This document shows, one piece after another, positions 22,999 to 34,953 of a stretch of 64,000 nucleotides of DNA. The stretch comes from Linanthus parryae (lineage: Eukaryota; Streptophyta; Magnoliopsida; Ericales; Polemoniaceae): contig JALGPY010000001.1 in the NCBI GenBank assembly GCA_023055425.1, forward strand, positions 30,369,001-30,433,000, given 5' to 3'. How positions within the stretch are numbered: the first letter of the stretch is position 1; every line of letters begins with the position of its first letter. A program made the position numbers and the translations under genes. The notes under the pieces were generated by a model. The model saw only the letters and a list, made by a program, of their open reading frames with translations. It was not told the DNA's origin and made no database searches.

Positions 22999-24538
22999 TG
23001 GATACGTTTTTGGAGTTATTATATAGCGTCTTTTCGAGTAAATCATGATTTAATTTGTGAAAATGAGTTCATGTGTTAAAATGTGAAGTCCGGGCGTTTT
23101 TTGCATCTTTTTACGTGCTATTTATCATATTTTTTCACATTTGATCTTCGCAGGGTTTTCGTGTTGTGATTTTCAAGGACGGAGCACGCGAGGAGCAAGT
23201 AAATAGAGAAAACGAACTTCGGAAACTAAGATGAGATTTGAGAAGGAAAGCGAGAGACGAAGGATCAAGTGCTAGGGAGGCTCGTGAGAAAATGTTACGA
23301 GTGTTGAGGAAGAGAGCTCAAAATGGAGGATCAAACGAAGAATCGATGCTCGGGATATTATTCGGAAGCACGAGAAACAACATTGGAAAAAGATGAAAAA
23401 TTGGCTAAGGCAACAGGACGCACGGCCTACAGAACAGGTCGCATTACCTAATGGGAGATTTCAGCAACTTTTTACATGTCGCACGACCTACAGAACAGGT
23501 CGCACGACCTAGTTTGCATTCCCAGTAGGTCGCACGACCTACTTTACAGGTCGCGCGACCTACTTTTTGTGCAGAATTTTTCAGAAACGTCCGGGGTTGT
23601 TTTGTAATTACTTTTAACTTGTTCTAAAATTTATGGGAACGTATTAGCATGAGCTACGACACGTTTTTGGTCAATTCTTACGTTGGAGAGGTAGATATCG
23701 CTTGGAGAGCTTTGGAGCACTTGGATCACTCGTTTGGCTTCTAAAAACTCCGCTTCTTCCTTAGTTTTGATTATTGATCATGAAAACTTGTACTTTGATC
23801 ATGTTTAAGCATAGCTAAACCTCTTTCTCGGTATATCTCGTAGGGATCCAGGTTTTGATCACCATGTTTGGTGATTTATGGATTTGCTTTCATGCGTTTG
23901 AGCTTAATTGATGATTTCTTTATCTAGTTTTGTGCGTTTTATGCGTTTTATTTATCTTTTCTATTGGTAGAAGTATTAATAGGATTGAGTTAGGTATTGA
24001 ACGTTAGAGACATCAACGTTTGTTGCTCGGAAAAGTCAAACACACATTAGCCGTATCTAGGGTTGAGAAATCTTGCTAGTTAGCTAAAAAACAAAGAGTA
24101 GACTAACGATTTTAACGCGCATTTGAACTTGATTAGACTAGAGACATCGGCTTTGATAGTTTAATTGTAGAAGTTGGTTGAGAAATCTTCAACTTATGAG
24201 TGCTCGTTTAACTAGAGAAAGCATCATCATGTTAGCAAAACGTAAATCCGACATAGTGTGAAATACCTAGTGACCCGTAGAGATATCCTGATTTTGTCAA
24301 ATTTTGAGAACAACCTAAACTAAATCATCTTTATTAATCATGAAGCAATTCAATTGATTAACTGAGATATTTTTCTTTTCAATTTAGTATAAATAGCATA
24401 ACAAACAATCGCGCTTGAACCACACAAGGATTGGATAAAGTAACTAATTTAGATATAAGTCTCTTGGGTTCGACAACCCGGATTTTCAGAATTTTATAAC
24501 TACACCAACAACTGTACACTTACAGTTGGAGCGTGTCA
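22999..24538 (+). repeat. Element C 5' LTR (left end altered)
   Basis: From ATAGCGTCTTTTCGAGTAAA (about 23026) to TTGGAGCGTGTCA (24538) this aligns with the 3' LTR at 51522-53090. The first 30-70 bases are altered or lost where the LTR meets the CTT repeat. It holds six copies of the AGGTCGCACGACCT-type dyad (23414-23562). Confidence 0.85.
23414..23562 (+). repeat. Dyad array AGGTCGCACGACCT in element C 5' LTR
   Basis: Six copies, some degenerate, are irregularly spaced. One copy near 23548 reads AGGTCGCGCGACCT, a perfect palindrome. The matching array in the 3' LTR has five copies. Confidence 0.85.
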
Positions 24539-24543
24539 TGTTT

Positions 24544-24562
24544 TGGGCCCCGTTGTAGGGGA
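24544..24562 (+). promoter_or_regulatory. Mutated primer-binding site of element C
   Basis: TGGGCCCCGTTGTAGGGGA is a degraded form of TGGCGCCGTTGCCGGGGA and starts five bases after the LTR, as in A and B. Confidence 0.7.
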
Positions 24563-24673
24563 TTCGGCTAAATTAGTTATAATTCCTAGCCTTAGGGATT
24601 TTACTCTTCTTGTTTATATATGTTATTCACCTGCTTTGTGTGTGATCTTTGTTTTCAGGTTGTTTCACGGTGT

Positions 24674-26443
24674 ATGTCCCGTTCTAGAGACGAACATTTG
24701 CACCCAACACTTGAAGACCCGGAATCTCTGTTTCGCGCACAACTTAGAGACAAGAAGAAATCAAGCTCAGCTTCTATGGATGACCAAACTAGAGATGAGT
24801 TTGAAAGGATCCGCAAAAATGTGCAAGATGCGGAAGCAGGTAGAATTGCAGCTAATCGAGCAAGGGATTTTGAGGAGCTAAGAGCTCAGTTGACCGAGAT
24901 GCAAGCAGCAATGGCACGCTTGAACCCTCCAAATCCACAACCACTTCCTGGTGTGGGGGTAGTTGACAGAAACAATGGAGGAGCGAATGGAGGAAACAAT
25001 GGTGGAAATAGAAATAATGGGGGCAACAACCGCGATGATAATGGTCAGAATGACGCATAACAAGTCAGCAATGCTGAAGTTGATGAGCGTCCTTTGGTGG
25101 ACTACTTCAAAACCACACCGCATGGATACCTGCCCACAATTGTCATGCCTCAAATCAACACCGCTCATTTTGAATTGCGTCAGCCGCTGATCAATATGGT
25201 TCGCGATGAATATTTGTTCACTGGAGCTCCGGGGGATGATCCAAATGCCCATCTACTTAACTTCAACCAGATTACCTCTACCATTCATGGTCATAGGGTA
25301 ACAGATGATACGGTAAAACTGATGCTCTTTACCTTTTCCTTATCGGGGAAAGAAAAGACGTGACTAATGGAGCTTCCAGCCGGATGTATTACCACATGGG
25401 AAGAATGTTGCCAAGAGTTCCTTAGTAAGTATCTTCCACCGTCCAAGGTTGCACAAATGATGGCAGACATCACAAATTTTACGCAACAGGTTGATGATTC
25501 TTTGGGAGACACATGGAGGAAATTCAATCAGCTCCTTCGCATATTTCCTACTCACGGAGAGCATGGTTTAAAATATTACACTACTTCTACAATACCCTAG
25601 ATAGAGAAACAGCACAAGAACTGGACATGATGGCTCAAGGTAATTTTATGGGTATGGGTGTACAGAGATGCCAAGACTTGCTTAACGTGGCAAAGAGAGA
25701 ATCTACAAGGTCTGAGTATAGTAGAAACTCAAAATCTGATGGGGCATTAGTCAACAAGATTAAGACGATGGTGGAGAAAAATTTTAAACAACAGATGGCA
25801 GTGATGACTTCGGCTTTCGACAACATGAATCCATCCGCACAAGTGAAATCATTCAGGGAGATGGTGGCTGATACGAATAAGGGATATAGTGACAACATTG
25901 AAGATGTGAACTACATGGGTCAACCACGACAGCAGCAATGGTCCAACACATATCATCTCAATAACCCTAACCACCCAAATTTCAGCTATGCCAATCCAAA
26001 CAGTGGATTATATGCACCCGGCCAGAGACCAAATGCCCCATACCAAGTGCAAAGACAAGCTCCACAACAAAATACTTAGCACCCACAAGAACAAGAGACA
26101 AACGCTTTATTGAGGAAATTGCTTGCTAATCAAGACAGGATGGAGAGCAAGATTGTCTCTATGGAAGTTACAATGAAAATCCACGAGACTCAGATTGGGC
26201 AGATTGCCAATCAAAACACCAAACTTCCGCCAAGGATACTTCGAACAAAGACCCTCACGCCTAATGAGTAGCTGCACGCGACCACAACTCGCAGTGGCAT
26301 CACAAATGAAGACACCCCACATCTTAGCCATACGCGATCAGAAGCAACTAAGGCCACTGAGAAGGCGTTGGATGAAGCAATTCACGTGCCTACCGTGAGT
26401 CCCCAATCAAAGGACAAGGTGAGGAAGTCGGATGAGAAGAACA
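24674..26443 (+). pseudogene. Element C gag, broken (5' part)
   Basis: The likely start is the ATG at 24674, shortly after GTTTTCAG, a splice-acceptor-like sequence also seen before ORF1 in A and B. The frame is broken by stops at 25058 and 25361 and shifts near 25575 into the frame of 25513-26079, which stops at 26077. The retrotransposon gag core is recognisable (LPAGCITTWEECCQEFLSKY, then DTWRKFNQLLRIFPTHG). It is followed by an Asn/Pro/Gln-rich part and the TTRSG linker near 26284-26300. Before the core is a Gly/Asn-rich stretch. The Copia composite then interrupts it at the GAACA duplication; gag-PR resumes at 42020. Confidence 0.85.
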
Positions 26444-27860
26444 TGTTGGAATAGATGCCCTAGAGGCAATCTAGTTTAGTATGAATTTGTATATGGCTAG
26501 AAAATTCATTTATTATTTATTGGATATTTAATATTATGAAGTCCTTAGAATTACAATCCTGTTGTTTATCTTAAATATCCCTAGTCAAGTATAATGATTA
26601 ATGGGACAATCATCTATAGACTAGTATGGGGTTGGATTGATATGGAGATATCACGATCCAACACATAGGTGTGCATTACGGAATGTTGCACTGGATTGAC
26701 CCATCACCGAGAAGGCTACATACACGTTATGTTGAGTCACAAGTGCTTCTCGGGTACAATGGTATTGTCATCCTTAGACTTGAAGTCACTAGATATTCTA
26801 GTTGTAGATCATTGTGATCTTGGTAGCGTTAAACGCTACACCGTAACTGGGTAGTTATAAAGGCGTGTACTGGATACAATGAGAAGCAAGATTAGAGATC
26901 GTAGTGGACGTAGAGAGGATTTGCCCCTCCCACATAACGGGAGCAAATATCCAAGGCCACTCGAAGGATAGTGCTTATAGAATGTCTGGCCAGACTCAAA
27001 TAAATAATATATATGGGATATTGATGTTATTTGCACGAATAAAGCTATTCCATGGATCGAGAAACTAGGGATTGGATATACGAGTGTGACTTGTATGTCT
27101 CGTGTCCAATCCGGATATGGAGGCAAAGGGATGAGACAATTACTTGTACAAGGTTGTCTAGATGACTATTCTATTAGTTGGCTAGAATTGATGTTTTGCT
27201 AGAAACCGCTCCATATTAGCAAATAGTTGCTACCAACTAGATAGAACCTATGGGGTCACACGCTATATAGAGTTGTACTAGATTTGGGAATTAATTAATT
27301 GGATTAATTAATTAGAAGGATCACTTTGCAAACCCTTGCAAACTTAGTAGGGACTAATTTGCAAGGAAGGGACTAAATTGAATTCTAGTTGGACTAGAAT
27401 AAGTCCTTTAGGTAGTTAACAAGGAGTTGTTGGACTATATAAAGGACCCTCCTTCCTTCCTTCCTCATAACTTATGCTCTAAAGAGAACATAACAAGAGT
27501 GGGAGAGAACAAAGGAGAGAGAGAGCAAGCAACAAGGAGGACGCCGCCCCCTCGTCTCCTACGCCAAAAGGAGGCCGAGCCCTTCCTTTTGCCTCGTTTT
27601 GCGTGATTCCTTCACCCTCCTCTCATTCCGGGCTAGCACCAAGGAGATTGGAGATCTAGGATCAACTCTAGGCGTGGATCAACTATAGAGAGCGTGACAC
27701 TATTCGCGTTTGAAGTCATCAAGGAGAACCCAAAGGTGTGTTTATGATTTCTTACCTTCACTATCGTTATGCATCTAGACTTGTGATCCTTGGAGGGTTT
27801 TGCATGGTTGTTTGTTTGATTATGCTTCCGTTTGCGCGATCCATGAATCAAAACCCTACA
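26444..27860 (+). repeat. Copia composite LTR 1 (1417 bp)
   Basis: It starts TGTTGGAATAGATGCC and ends AAAACCCTACA. A TATA box TATATAAAG lies at 27436-27444. Against LTRs 2 and 3 it has a 14-bp deletion in the GCCGCCCCC repeats near 27545, one extra base near 27005 and several substitutions. Confidence 0.93.
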
Positions 27861-27861
27861 G

Positions 27862-27874
27862 TGGTATCAGAGCC
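27862..27874 (+). promoter_or_regulatory. Copia copy 1 primer-binding site
   Basis: TGGTATCAGAGCC, one base after LTR 1, is the standard initiator-Met-tRNA PBS of Copia elements. Confidence 0.92.
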
Positions 27875-29544
27875 ACAGGTCATAGAGCATAAATGTAGTT
27901 TATGTGTTACATTCTTGTTGTTTTACACCTTAATTTGTTGTTTATCGCGTAAAACAAGACAAATCAAGCATTGGATGCAATTTGTCAAAGAATTAATCAT
28001 AACAAGACCCAATTTAGCATTGGATGCATGAATTGGTGAGTTTGAGAAATTTTAGGATCTTAGATCTAGGGTTTGGGCATCCTTGGGGAAGAAGGAGTTC
28101 TCCCAAAACAAGGAAACAACCAAACTTGGGCTCCAAGCAAGGAGGTTGTTTTGGAAAAAACCTCCACAAGGAGGTTCGGCCCCCTAGGGAACCCCCCCCT
28201 TGCTTGCCGCCTAAGATTGGCGCCCTAAGGGGCCGGGCGGCCCTAACCCGCGGGCCTAGCTTGCGGGTTTTGGGCCGGGCCGGCCCTAGGGCCTTATGGT
28301 TCACTTTGTTTGGGCCCGGGCAATTGGATTGTTGGGCCCATGGACCGTTTTAACCCCAGAAATCCTAAAATCAATTAAAATTGACCAAGCGCGTTAAAAT
28401 TGGATTTTAACTGTTTATGTGCAAATCGCATGGTGATTGGATATGGCCTTAGGATGTGGTTTGATGTGAATGTTTAATTTTGTGGTTTGGTTTTACGGCC
28501 TGCGAGCTGATCAATTAATTGTAATAATTAATTAGGGTTTTATGGCCTGCGTGCCAATTTTTTCTCAACTTGTGAGATTTATTTTATTAAGTATAGAAAT
28601 TAGCTAGTGCTAGATAAAGTAGATTGTTAGCCAAGATTGAAGAAAAGAAGCCCAAAGCCAAAGAAGCCACAAAAAGATGGAGCATGGAGCATGGAGCACA
28701 CCACATGACTATGAAGGATGGACCAAAAGATCAAGACGCATGGAGATGTGTTTGTTTAGGGTTCATAGATAATTCCATTGGCTTGGAATTATCTTAGTCT
28801 AGAAAAAGGCCATATCCACATCACGTTTAATTTCTGTTTTGTGGTTGTTTATTTATTGTCTTATTATTTGTGTGGTTGGTGTATGGATGATGCATGCAAT
28901 TAGGATAATAAGATAATTAGACAACCCGGATCTATTATTTGGAGTTGTGCCCAAACTCAAATAGATAGATTAGTTGATAATGATCAACAAAACAATTAAG
29001 AATTGAATTTAAAATCCCTCAAATTAAAATATTGTGTTCTTGCCTTCTCGTTATTTAAACACTCATTATCATCATTATTTATCAAGTTCGTGCGTGCCAA
29101 AGCATGGCGACTTGGTTCATAATGATGGAATGCGATGGCACGTAACAATGTGCAATTGTTTAGATAAGAGGTTGAACACAACTAGGCTATTAATTTGATT
29201 AAGAAACCTAGAGGCAATCAATTGGGATTATCCATATGGATGGATAAATAAGGAGTTATTTGCCCGATTGAACCAAGAGTTGCATATGGGATGCAATTGG
29301 AATTGTTCCTACCTAAGAAGTAGTCGAATTATGGGTGACTTGCCAAAGCAAGCTCATAAGGAGATGAAAAAGATGGATCTTGGCCCACTAGAAAATATAG
29401 TGATATTTTCCGCATTAATATCTTGAGGGTTATTAATCCGTAGAAAAATAGTGGGAGCTATATTTAATAAACTAGCCATTATTAAATATAGTCAAAAATT
29501 CACAAATACTAAAAGTTGCGTATTTTCCTTTTGTAGAATTCCAA
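27875..29544 (+). other. Copia copy 1 leader, non-coding, with GC-rich structured block
   Basis: The 1.67-kb leader between PBS and gag is AT-rich except for a block at about 28180-28345 full of GGGCC/GGCCC segments (for example GGGCCGGGCGGCCC and GGGCCGGGCCGGCCC) that could form strong stems. The same block is kept in copy 2. Open frames across the block are not supported as genes. Confidence 0.6.
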
Positions 29545-31965
29545 ATGGCAAACAACTCATCGAGTTCACAACATTCCCTACGATCTGTCCTTGAGAAGGA
29601 CAAGCTCTCTGGAACCAACTTTCTTGATTGGTACAGAAACTTGAGAATTGTTCTCAAGCAAGAGAAGAAACTGTACGCAATAGAGGAGCAAGTTCCAGAA
29701 GGTCCAGAGAACCAGACACCTGCTGCCTTAAAGGCGTATCAAAAGCGTGTTGATGACGCTAATGATGCGGCCTGCCTAATGCTTTGCACCATGACCTCTG
29801 TGCTTCAGAAGCAACATGAGAACATGAATGTTGTCGATATGATCGAACATCTAAAGCAGCTCTTCCAAGAGCAGGCAAGGGTAGAGAGGTATGAGGTCTC
29901 AAAGGCACTGTTCAAATGTCATCTGGCAGAAGGGAACCCGGTGGGACCTCATGTACTCCGAATGATCGAGTACTTGGAGAATCTCGCCCGGCTTGGGTTC
30001 CCGGTCGGCCAAGAGTTGGCAACCGATCTCGTGTTGCAATCGTTGCCTGAGAGTTATGGACAGTTCATTATGAACTATAACATGAACGAGATCGTTAAAC
30101 CACTGCCAGATTTGCTCAACATGTTGAGGACGGCTGAACAGAGCATCAACAAGGGTAAGGGCAAGGCCATAATGATGGTGCATAAAGGAAAGGGTAAAAG
30201 GTTTGCCTCTTCCTCCAAGGGCAAAGGCAAGTCAGTTGCCAAGTCCAAGGAACAAGCCCGTAAGCCTGTTGGTGGCATTGCCAAGGTCGTGACTAAGGGT
30301 GAATGTCACTACTGTAGTCAACCTGGACACTGGAGGAGGAACTGCCCAAAATATCTGGAGGACAAGAGGCTTGGAATAGTGATTCCACCACCACCAGGTA
30401 TTTTTGTTGTAGATGTCAATTTAACTGTCTCTACATCATGGGTATTAGATACTGGATGTGGATCTCATATTTGTCGAAATATGCAGGATCTAAAGAGAAG
30501 TAAAAGATTGGCTAAAGGGGAGGTAGATCTGCGCGTTGGGAATGGAGCAAAGGTTGCTGCGTTGGCCATAGGCGTGTGCGAGCTATCTCTGCCTTCAGGA
30601 TTAGTTTTAGAATTAAATTATTGCTATTTTGTGCCTGCTATGAGCAGAAACATTATTTCTATTTCTTGTTTGGACAAGGAAGGTTTTATTATTTCAATAA
30701 AGAACAATTAATGTTCCTTTTATTTGAATAATATTCACTATTTTAGTGCGCAATTATTTAATGGACTTTATGTCCTTGATCTAAGCAATCCTGTCTACAA
30801 CATTAATACCAAGCGGATTAAAATAAATGATTTAAATCCTGCTTATTTATGGCATTGTCGTTTAGGCCACATAAATGAGAAACGTGTATCTAGACTCCAT
30901 AAGGATGGATTGCTAGACTCATTTGATTTTGAATCATATGAGACATGTGAGGCTTGTTTATTGGGAAAAATGACAAAGTCCCCTTTCAATAAGAAAGGTG
31001 AGAGGACTAGTGAGCAATTGGCGCTCATACATACCGATGTGTGTGGGCCATTTGCCACGCCAGCCAGGGGTGGTTATGTCTACTTCATTACATTTACTGA
31101 TGATTACAGTAGATATGGATTTGTGTACCTTATGAGGGCAAAATCCGAATCCTTTGAAGTGTTCAAAGAATTCAAGAATGAAGTAGAGAAGCAACTTGGC
31201 AAAAGTATCAAGGCTCTACGATCGGATCGTGGAGGAGAATACTTGAGCCAAGAGTTTGACGACTATCTTAGAGAGTGTGGGATCGTGTCCCAACTCACTC
31301 CACCCGGAACGCCACAATGGAATGGCGTGTCCGAGAGGAGGAATCAAACCCTATTGGATATGGTTCGGTCTATGATGTGTCAAACCGATCTTCCATTATC
31401 ATTTTGGGGCTACGCTCTATTAAGTGCAGCTTTCACCATTAACCGTGTTCCATCTAAAACAGTCATGAAGACACCATATGAGATGTGGAGTGGGAGGCGT
31501 CCCACACTGTCGTTCATGAGGATTTGGGGCTGGGATGTCTATGTAAAACGTTTACAATCAGACAAGCTGGGGCCTAAATCGGATAAGTGTAAATTTGTGG
31601 GGTACCCTAAGGAAACTAAGGGATACTATTTCTACAATCCAACCAAGAACAAAGTGTTTGTTGCTCGGACCGGCGTGTTTCTAGAAAGAGAATTTGTCTC
31701 TAAAGAAGCAAGTGGGAGGAATGTAGAACTTGAAGAAGTTCAAGAACCACAAATCACTGAACCGATTATGGAACATGAACAGGAATCACAAGCAGTTGTG
31801 GATCCACCTGTTCAGGTAACACAAGAGCTTCGTAGATCTAGTAGAGTGCGCCAGGAACCCGAGAGGTACGGACTTCTCGTGACTGATTCCGGTGACACGA
31901 TGCTCATAGATGATGAGCCTACTACCTATGAGGAGGCCATGAATGGCCTAGACTCGCAGAAGTAG
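29545..31965 (+). pseudogene. Copia copy 1 gag-protease-integrase, with premature stop
   Basis: The polyprotein frame starts at the ATG (MANNSSSSQH) and is cut by TAA at 30709, where copy 2 has a Gly/Cys-type codon context without a stop. The same frame continues to the TAG at 31963. Domains in order: gag core (residues about 15-215), a Lys/Gly-rich basic stretch, zinc knuckle CHYCSQPGHWRRNC (from base 30304), protease motif DTGCGSH (about residue 302), GAG-pre-integrase, and HHCC with the intact H-x4-H (HCRLGH). The integrase acidic triad lies in HTDVCGP, RSDRGGEY and NGVSERRN. One change against copy 2 is WGWDVYV for WGCDVYV. With the stop, only gag and protease could be made from this copy. 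Confidence 0.9.
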
Positions 31966-31974
31966 CTTGAAGCC

Positions 31975-33495
31975 ATGAGATCCGAGATGGAATCCATGTA
32001 TACCAACAAAGTATGGACTTTGGTGGAACCACCTGATGGGGCGCGGCCTATAGGGTGCAAGTGGGTCTTCAAGAAGAAGATCGACATGGATGGTAATGTG
32101 ATTACCTATAAGGGCCGATTGGTGGCTAAAGGATTCAGACAGATTCATGGTATTGACTATGATGAAACCTTTTCACCAGTCGCAATGACCAAATCCATCC
32201 GAATCCTACTTGCGATTGCAGCATACTACGACTATGAGATTTGGCAGATGGATGTCAAAACAGCATTCCTTTATGGGAATCTCCTCGAGGACGTGTATAT
32301 GATACAGCCGGAGGGTTTTGAGGATCCAAAGCAAGCCAACAAAGTCTGTAAGCTGCAACGATCCATTTATGGATTGAAGCAAGCTTCTAGGAGTTGGAAT
32401 CGACGTTTTGATGAAGTAGTCAAAGAGTTTGGCTTCATCAGAAACGAAGATGAGTCTTGTGTTTACAAGAAGGTTAGTGGGAGCTCTGTAGCTTTTCTGG
32501 TCTTGTATGTGGATGACATACTACTCATTGGAAACGACATTCCCATGCTGCAATCTATGAAAGATTGGCTAGGAAAGTGTTTCTCAATGAAGGACTTAGG
32601 GGAAGCAGCCTATATACTCGGTATAAAGATCTATAGAGATAGATCTAAGAGGTTGCTAGGCCTAAGTCAAAGTACATATATTGACAAGGTGTTGAAACGG
32701 TTCAACATGCAAGACTCCAAGAAGGGGTTCTTGCCCATGTCACATGGAATCACTCTTTCGAAGAGTGGTTGTCCTTCCAATGAGATTGAGAAGGAACGCA
32801 TGAGTAGGATTCGCTATGCCTCGGCCATAGGGTCTATCATGTACGCCATGTTATGTACTAGACCAGATGTGTCATATGCCTTGAGTATGACAAGCAGATA
32901 CCAATCCAATCCAGGTGAGAGTCACTGGATTGCTGTCAAGAACATCCTAAAGTACTTGAGAAGAACTAAGGATGCTTTCTTGATGTTTGGCGGTGAGGAA
33001 GAGTTGCGTGTAAGGGGTTACACTGATGCAAGCTTCCAAACCGATAGAGATGACTTTAGATCACAATCGGGATATGTGTTTTGCCTGAATGGAGCAGCGG
33101 TGAGCTGGAAGAGTTCCAAGCAAGAGACGGTAGCTGATTCTACAACAGAGGCTGAGTACATTGCTGCAAATGGCGCAGCAAAGGAGGCTGTTTGGATCAG
33201 AAAGTTTGTTTCTGAACTTGGTGTGGTCCCTAGCATTGCGGATCCAGTGGAGTTGTTCTGTGACAACACTGGGGCGATCGCGCAATCAAAGGAACCAAGA
33301 TCGCACCAGAAGTCCAAGCATGTGCTCAGGAAGTTTCATCTGATTCGAGATATTATCGATAGAGGAGACGTTCGGATATGCAAGATTCCTACATATGATA
33401 ATCTGTCAGACCCGCTTACGAAGCCTCTCACGCAGTGGAAGCATGAAGGGCACACTAGGAGTATGGGCATACGAGATGCGCCAGATTGGCTCTAG
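31975..33495 (+). CDS. Copia copy 1 reverse transcriptase-RNase H
   Basis: This 506-codon frame is in phase with the upstream frame and separated from it only by the amber codon at 31963. It holds the RT domain (VWTLVEPPDGARPIGCKWVF onward), the catalytic YVDD at about residue 178 (base 32506) and RNase H (GYTDASFQTD, TTEAEYIA, FCDNTGAIA). The C-terminus SMGIRDAPDWL looks complete for the family, and the stop lies just before the polypurine tract. A substitution gives IRYASAIGS where copy 2 has IPYASAIGS. In a working element this part is made as the end of one Gag-Pol polyprotein; the ATG at 31975 is an internal Met and probably not a real start. Confidence 0.85.
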   Translation: MRSEMESMYTNKVWTLVEPPDGARPIGCKWVFKKKIDMDGNVITYKGRLVAKGFRQIHGIDYDETFSPVAMTKSIRILLAIAAYYDYEIWQMDVKTAFLYGNLLEDVYMIQPEGFEDPKQANKVCKLQRSIYGLKQASRSWNRRFDEVVKEFGFIRNEDESCVYKKVSGSSVAFLVLYVDDILLIGNDIPMLQSMKDWLGKCFSMKDLGEAAYILGIKIYRDRSKRLLGLSQSTYIDKVLKRFNMQDSKKGFLPMSHGITLSKSGCPSNEIEKERMSRIRYASAIGSIMYAMLCTRPDVSYALSMTSRYQSNPGESHWIAVKNILKYLRRTKDAFLMFGGEEELRVRGYTDASFQTDRDDFRSQSGYVFCLNGAAVSWKSSKQETVADSTTEAEYIAANGAAKEAVWIRKFVSELGVVPSIADPVELFCDNTGAIAQSKEPRSHQKSKHVLRKFHLIRDIIDRGDVRICKIPTYDNLSDPLTKPLTQWKHEGHTRSMGIRDAPDWL

Positions 33496-33509
33496 TGCAA
33501 GTGGGAGAC
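33494..33509 (+). promoter_or_regulatory. Copia copy 1 polypurine tract
   Basis: The purine-rich AAGTGGGAGAC ends directly at the start of LTR 2, as expected for the plus-strand primer. Confidence 0.8.
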
Positions 33510-34939
33510 TGTTGGAATAGATGCCCTAGAGGCAATCTAGTTTAGTATGAATTTGTATATGGCTAGAAAATTCATTTATTATTTATTGGATATTTAATAT
33601 AATGAAGTCCTTAGATTTACAATCGTGTTGTTTATCTTAAATATCCCTAGTCAAGTATAATGATTAATGGGACAATCATCTATAGACTAGTATGGGGTTG
33701 GATTGATATGGAGATATCACGATCCAACACATAGGTGTGCATTACGGAATGTTGCACTGGATTGACCCATCACCGAGAAGGCTACATACACGTTATGTTG
33801 AGTCACAAGTGCTTCTCGGGTACAATGGTATTGTCATCCTTAGACTTGAAGTCACTAGATATTCTAGTTGTAGATCATTGTGATCTTGGTAGCGTTAAAC
33901 GCTACACCGTAACTGGGTAGTTATAAAGGCGTGTACTGGATACAATGAGAAGCAAGCTTAGAGATCGTAGTGGACGTAGAGAGGATTTTCCCCTCCCACA
34001 TAACGGGAGCAAATATCCAAGGCCACTCGAAAGATAGTGCTTATAGAATGTCTGGCCAGACTCAAATAAATCAATATATGGGATATTGATGTTATTTGCA
34101 CGAATAAGGCTATTCCATGGATCGAGAAACTAGGGATTGGATATACGAGTGTGACTTGTATGTCTCGTGTCCAATCCGGATATGGAGGCAAAGGGATGAG
34201 ACAATTACTTGTACAAGGTTGTCTAGATGACTATTCTATTAGTTGGCTAGAATGGATGTTTTGCTAGAAACCGCTCCATATTAGCAAATAGTTGCTACCA
34301 ACTAGATAGAACCTATGGGGTCACACGCTATATAGAGTTGTACTAGATTTGGGAATTAATTAATTGGATTAATTAATTAGAAGGATCACTTTGCAAACCC
34401 TTGCAAACTTAGTAGGGACTAATTTGCAAGGAAGGGACTAAATTGAATTCTAGTTGGACTAGAATAAGTCCTTTAGGTAGTTAACAAGGAGTTGTTGGAC
34501 TATATAAAGGACCCTCCTTCCTTCCTTCCTCATAACTTATGCTCTAAAGAGAACATAACAAGAGTGGGAGAGAAAAAAGGAGAGAGAGAGCAAGCAACAA
34601 GGAGGACGCCGCCCCCTTGCCGCCGCCCCCTCGTCCCCGACGCCAAAAGGAGGCCGAGCCCTTCCTTTTGCCTCGTTTTGCGTGATTCCTTCACCCTCCT
34701 CTCATTCCGGGCTAGCACCAAGGATATTGGAGATCTAGGATCAACTCTAGGCGTGGATCAACTATAGAGAGCGTGACACTATTCGCGTTTGAAGTCATCA
34801 AGGAGAACCCAAAGGTGTGTTTATGATTTCTTACCTTCACTATCGTTATGCATCTAGACTTGTGATCCTTGGAGGGTTTTTCATGGTTGTTTGTTTGATT
34901 ATGCTTCCGTTTGCGCGATCCATGAATCAAAACCCTACA
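33510..34939 (+). repeat. Copia composite LTR 2 (1430 bp, shared)
   Basis: It has the same ends as LTR 1, with a TATA box at 34501-34509. It shares with LTR 3, against LTR 1, at least seven variants, including GATTTACAATCGTG near 33615 and the 14-bp insertion near 34615. There is no target duplication at either side, because it is joined to internal DNA on both sides. Confidence 0.93.
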
Positions 34940-34940
34940 G

Positions 34941-34953
34941 TGGTATCAGAGCC
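34941..34953 (+). promoter_or_regulatory. Copia copy 2 primer-binding site
   Basis: TGGTATCAGAGCC, one base after LTR 2, identical to the site of copy 1. Confidence 0.92.

Noticed and set aside
22444..23079. Long Leu, Ser and Lys homopolymer frames across the CTT repeat
   Set aside because: They are the translation of a microsatellite in different frames; no codon variation or domain.
23414..23562. CRISPR-like array
   Set aside because: Repeats are short dyads with irregular spacing in plant LTRs; no cas genes and no bacterial context.
26669..26854. 61-codon frame repeated in all three Copia LTRs
   Set aside because: It is LTR sequence upstream of the TATA box, repeated only because LTRs are repeated.
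28014..28353. Paired plus and minus frames in the Copia leader, repeated at 35093-35432
   Set aside because: They arise from the GC-rich structured block; identical in both copies only because the copies are duplicates.
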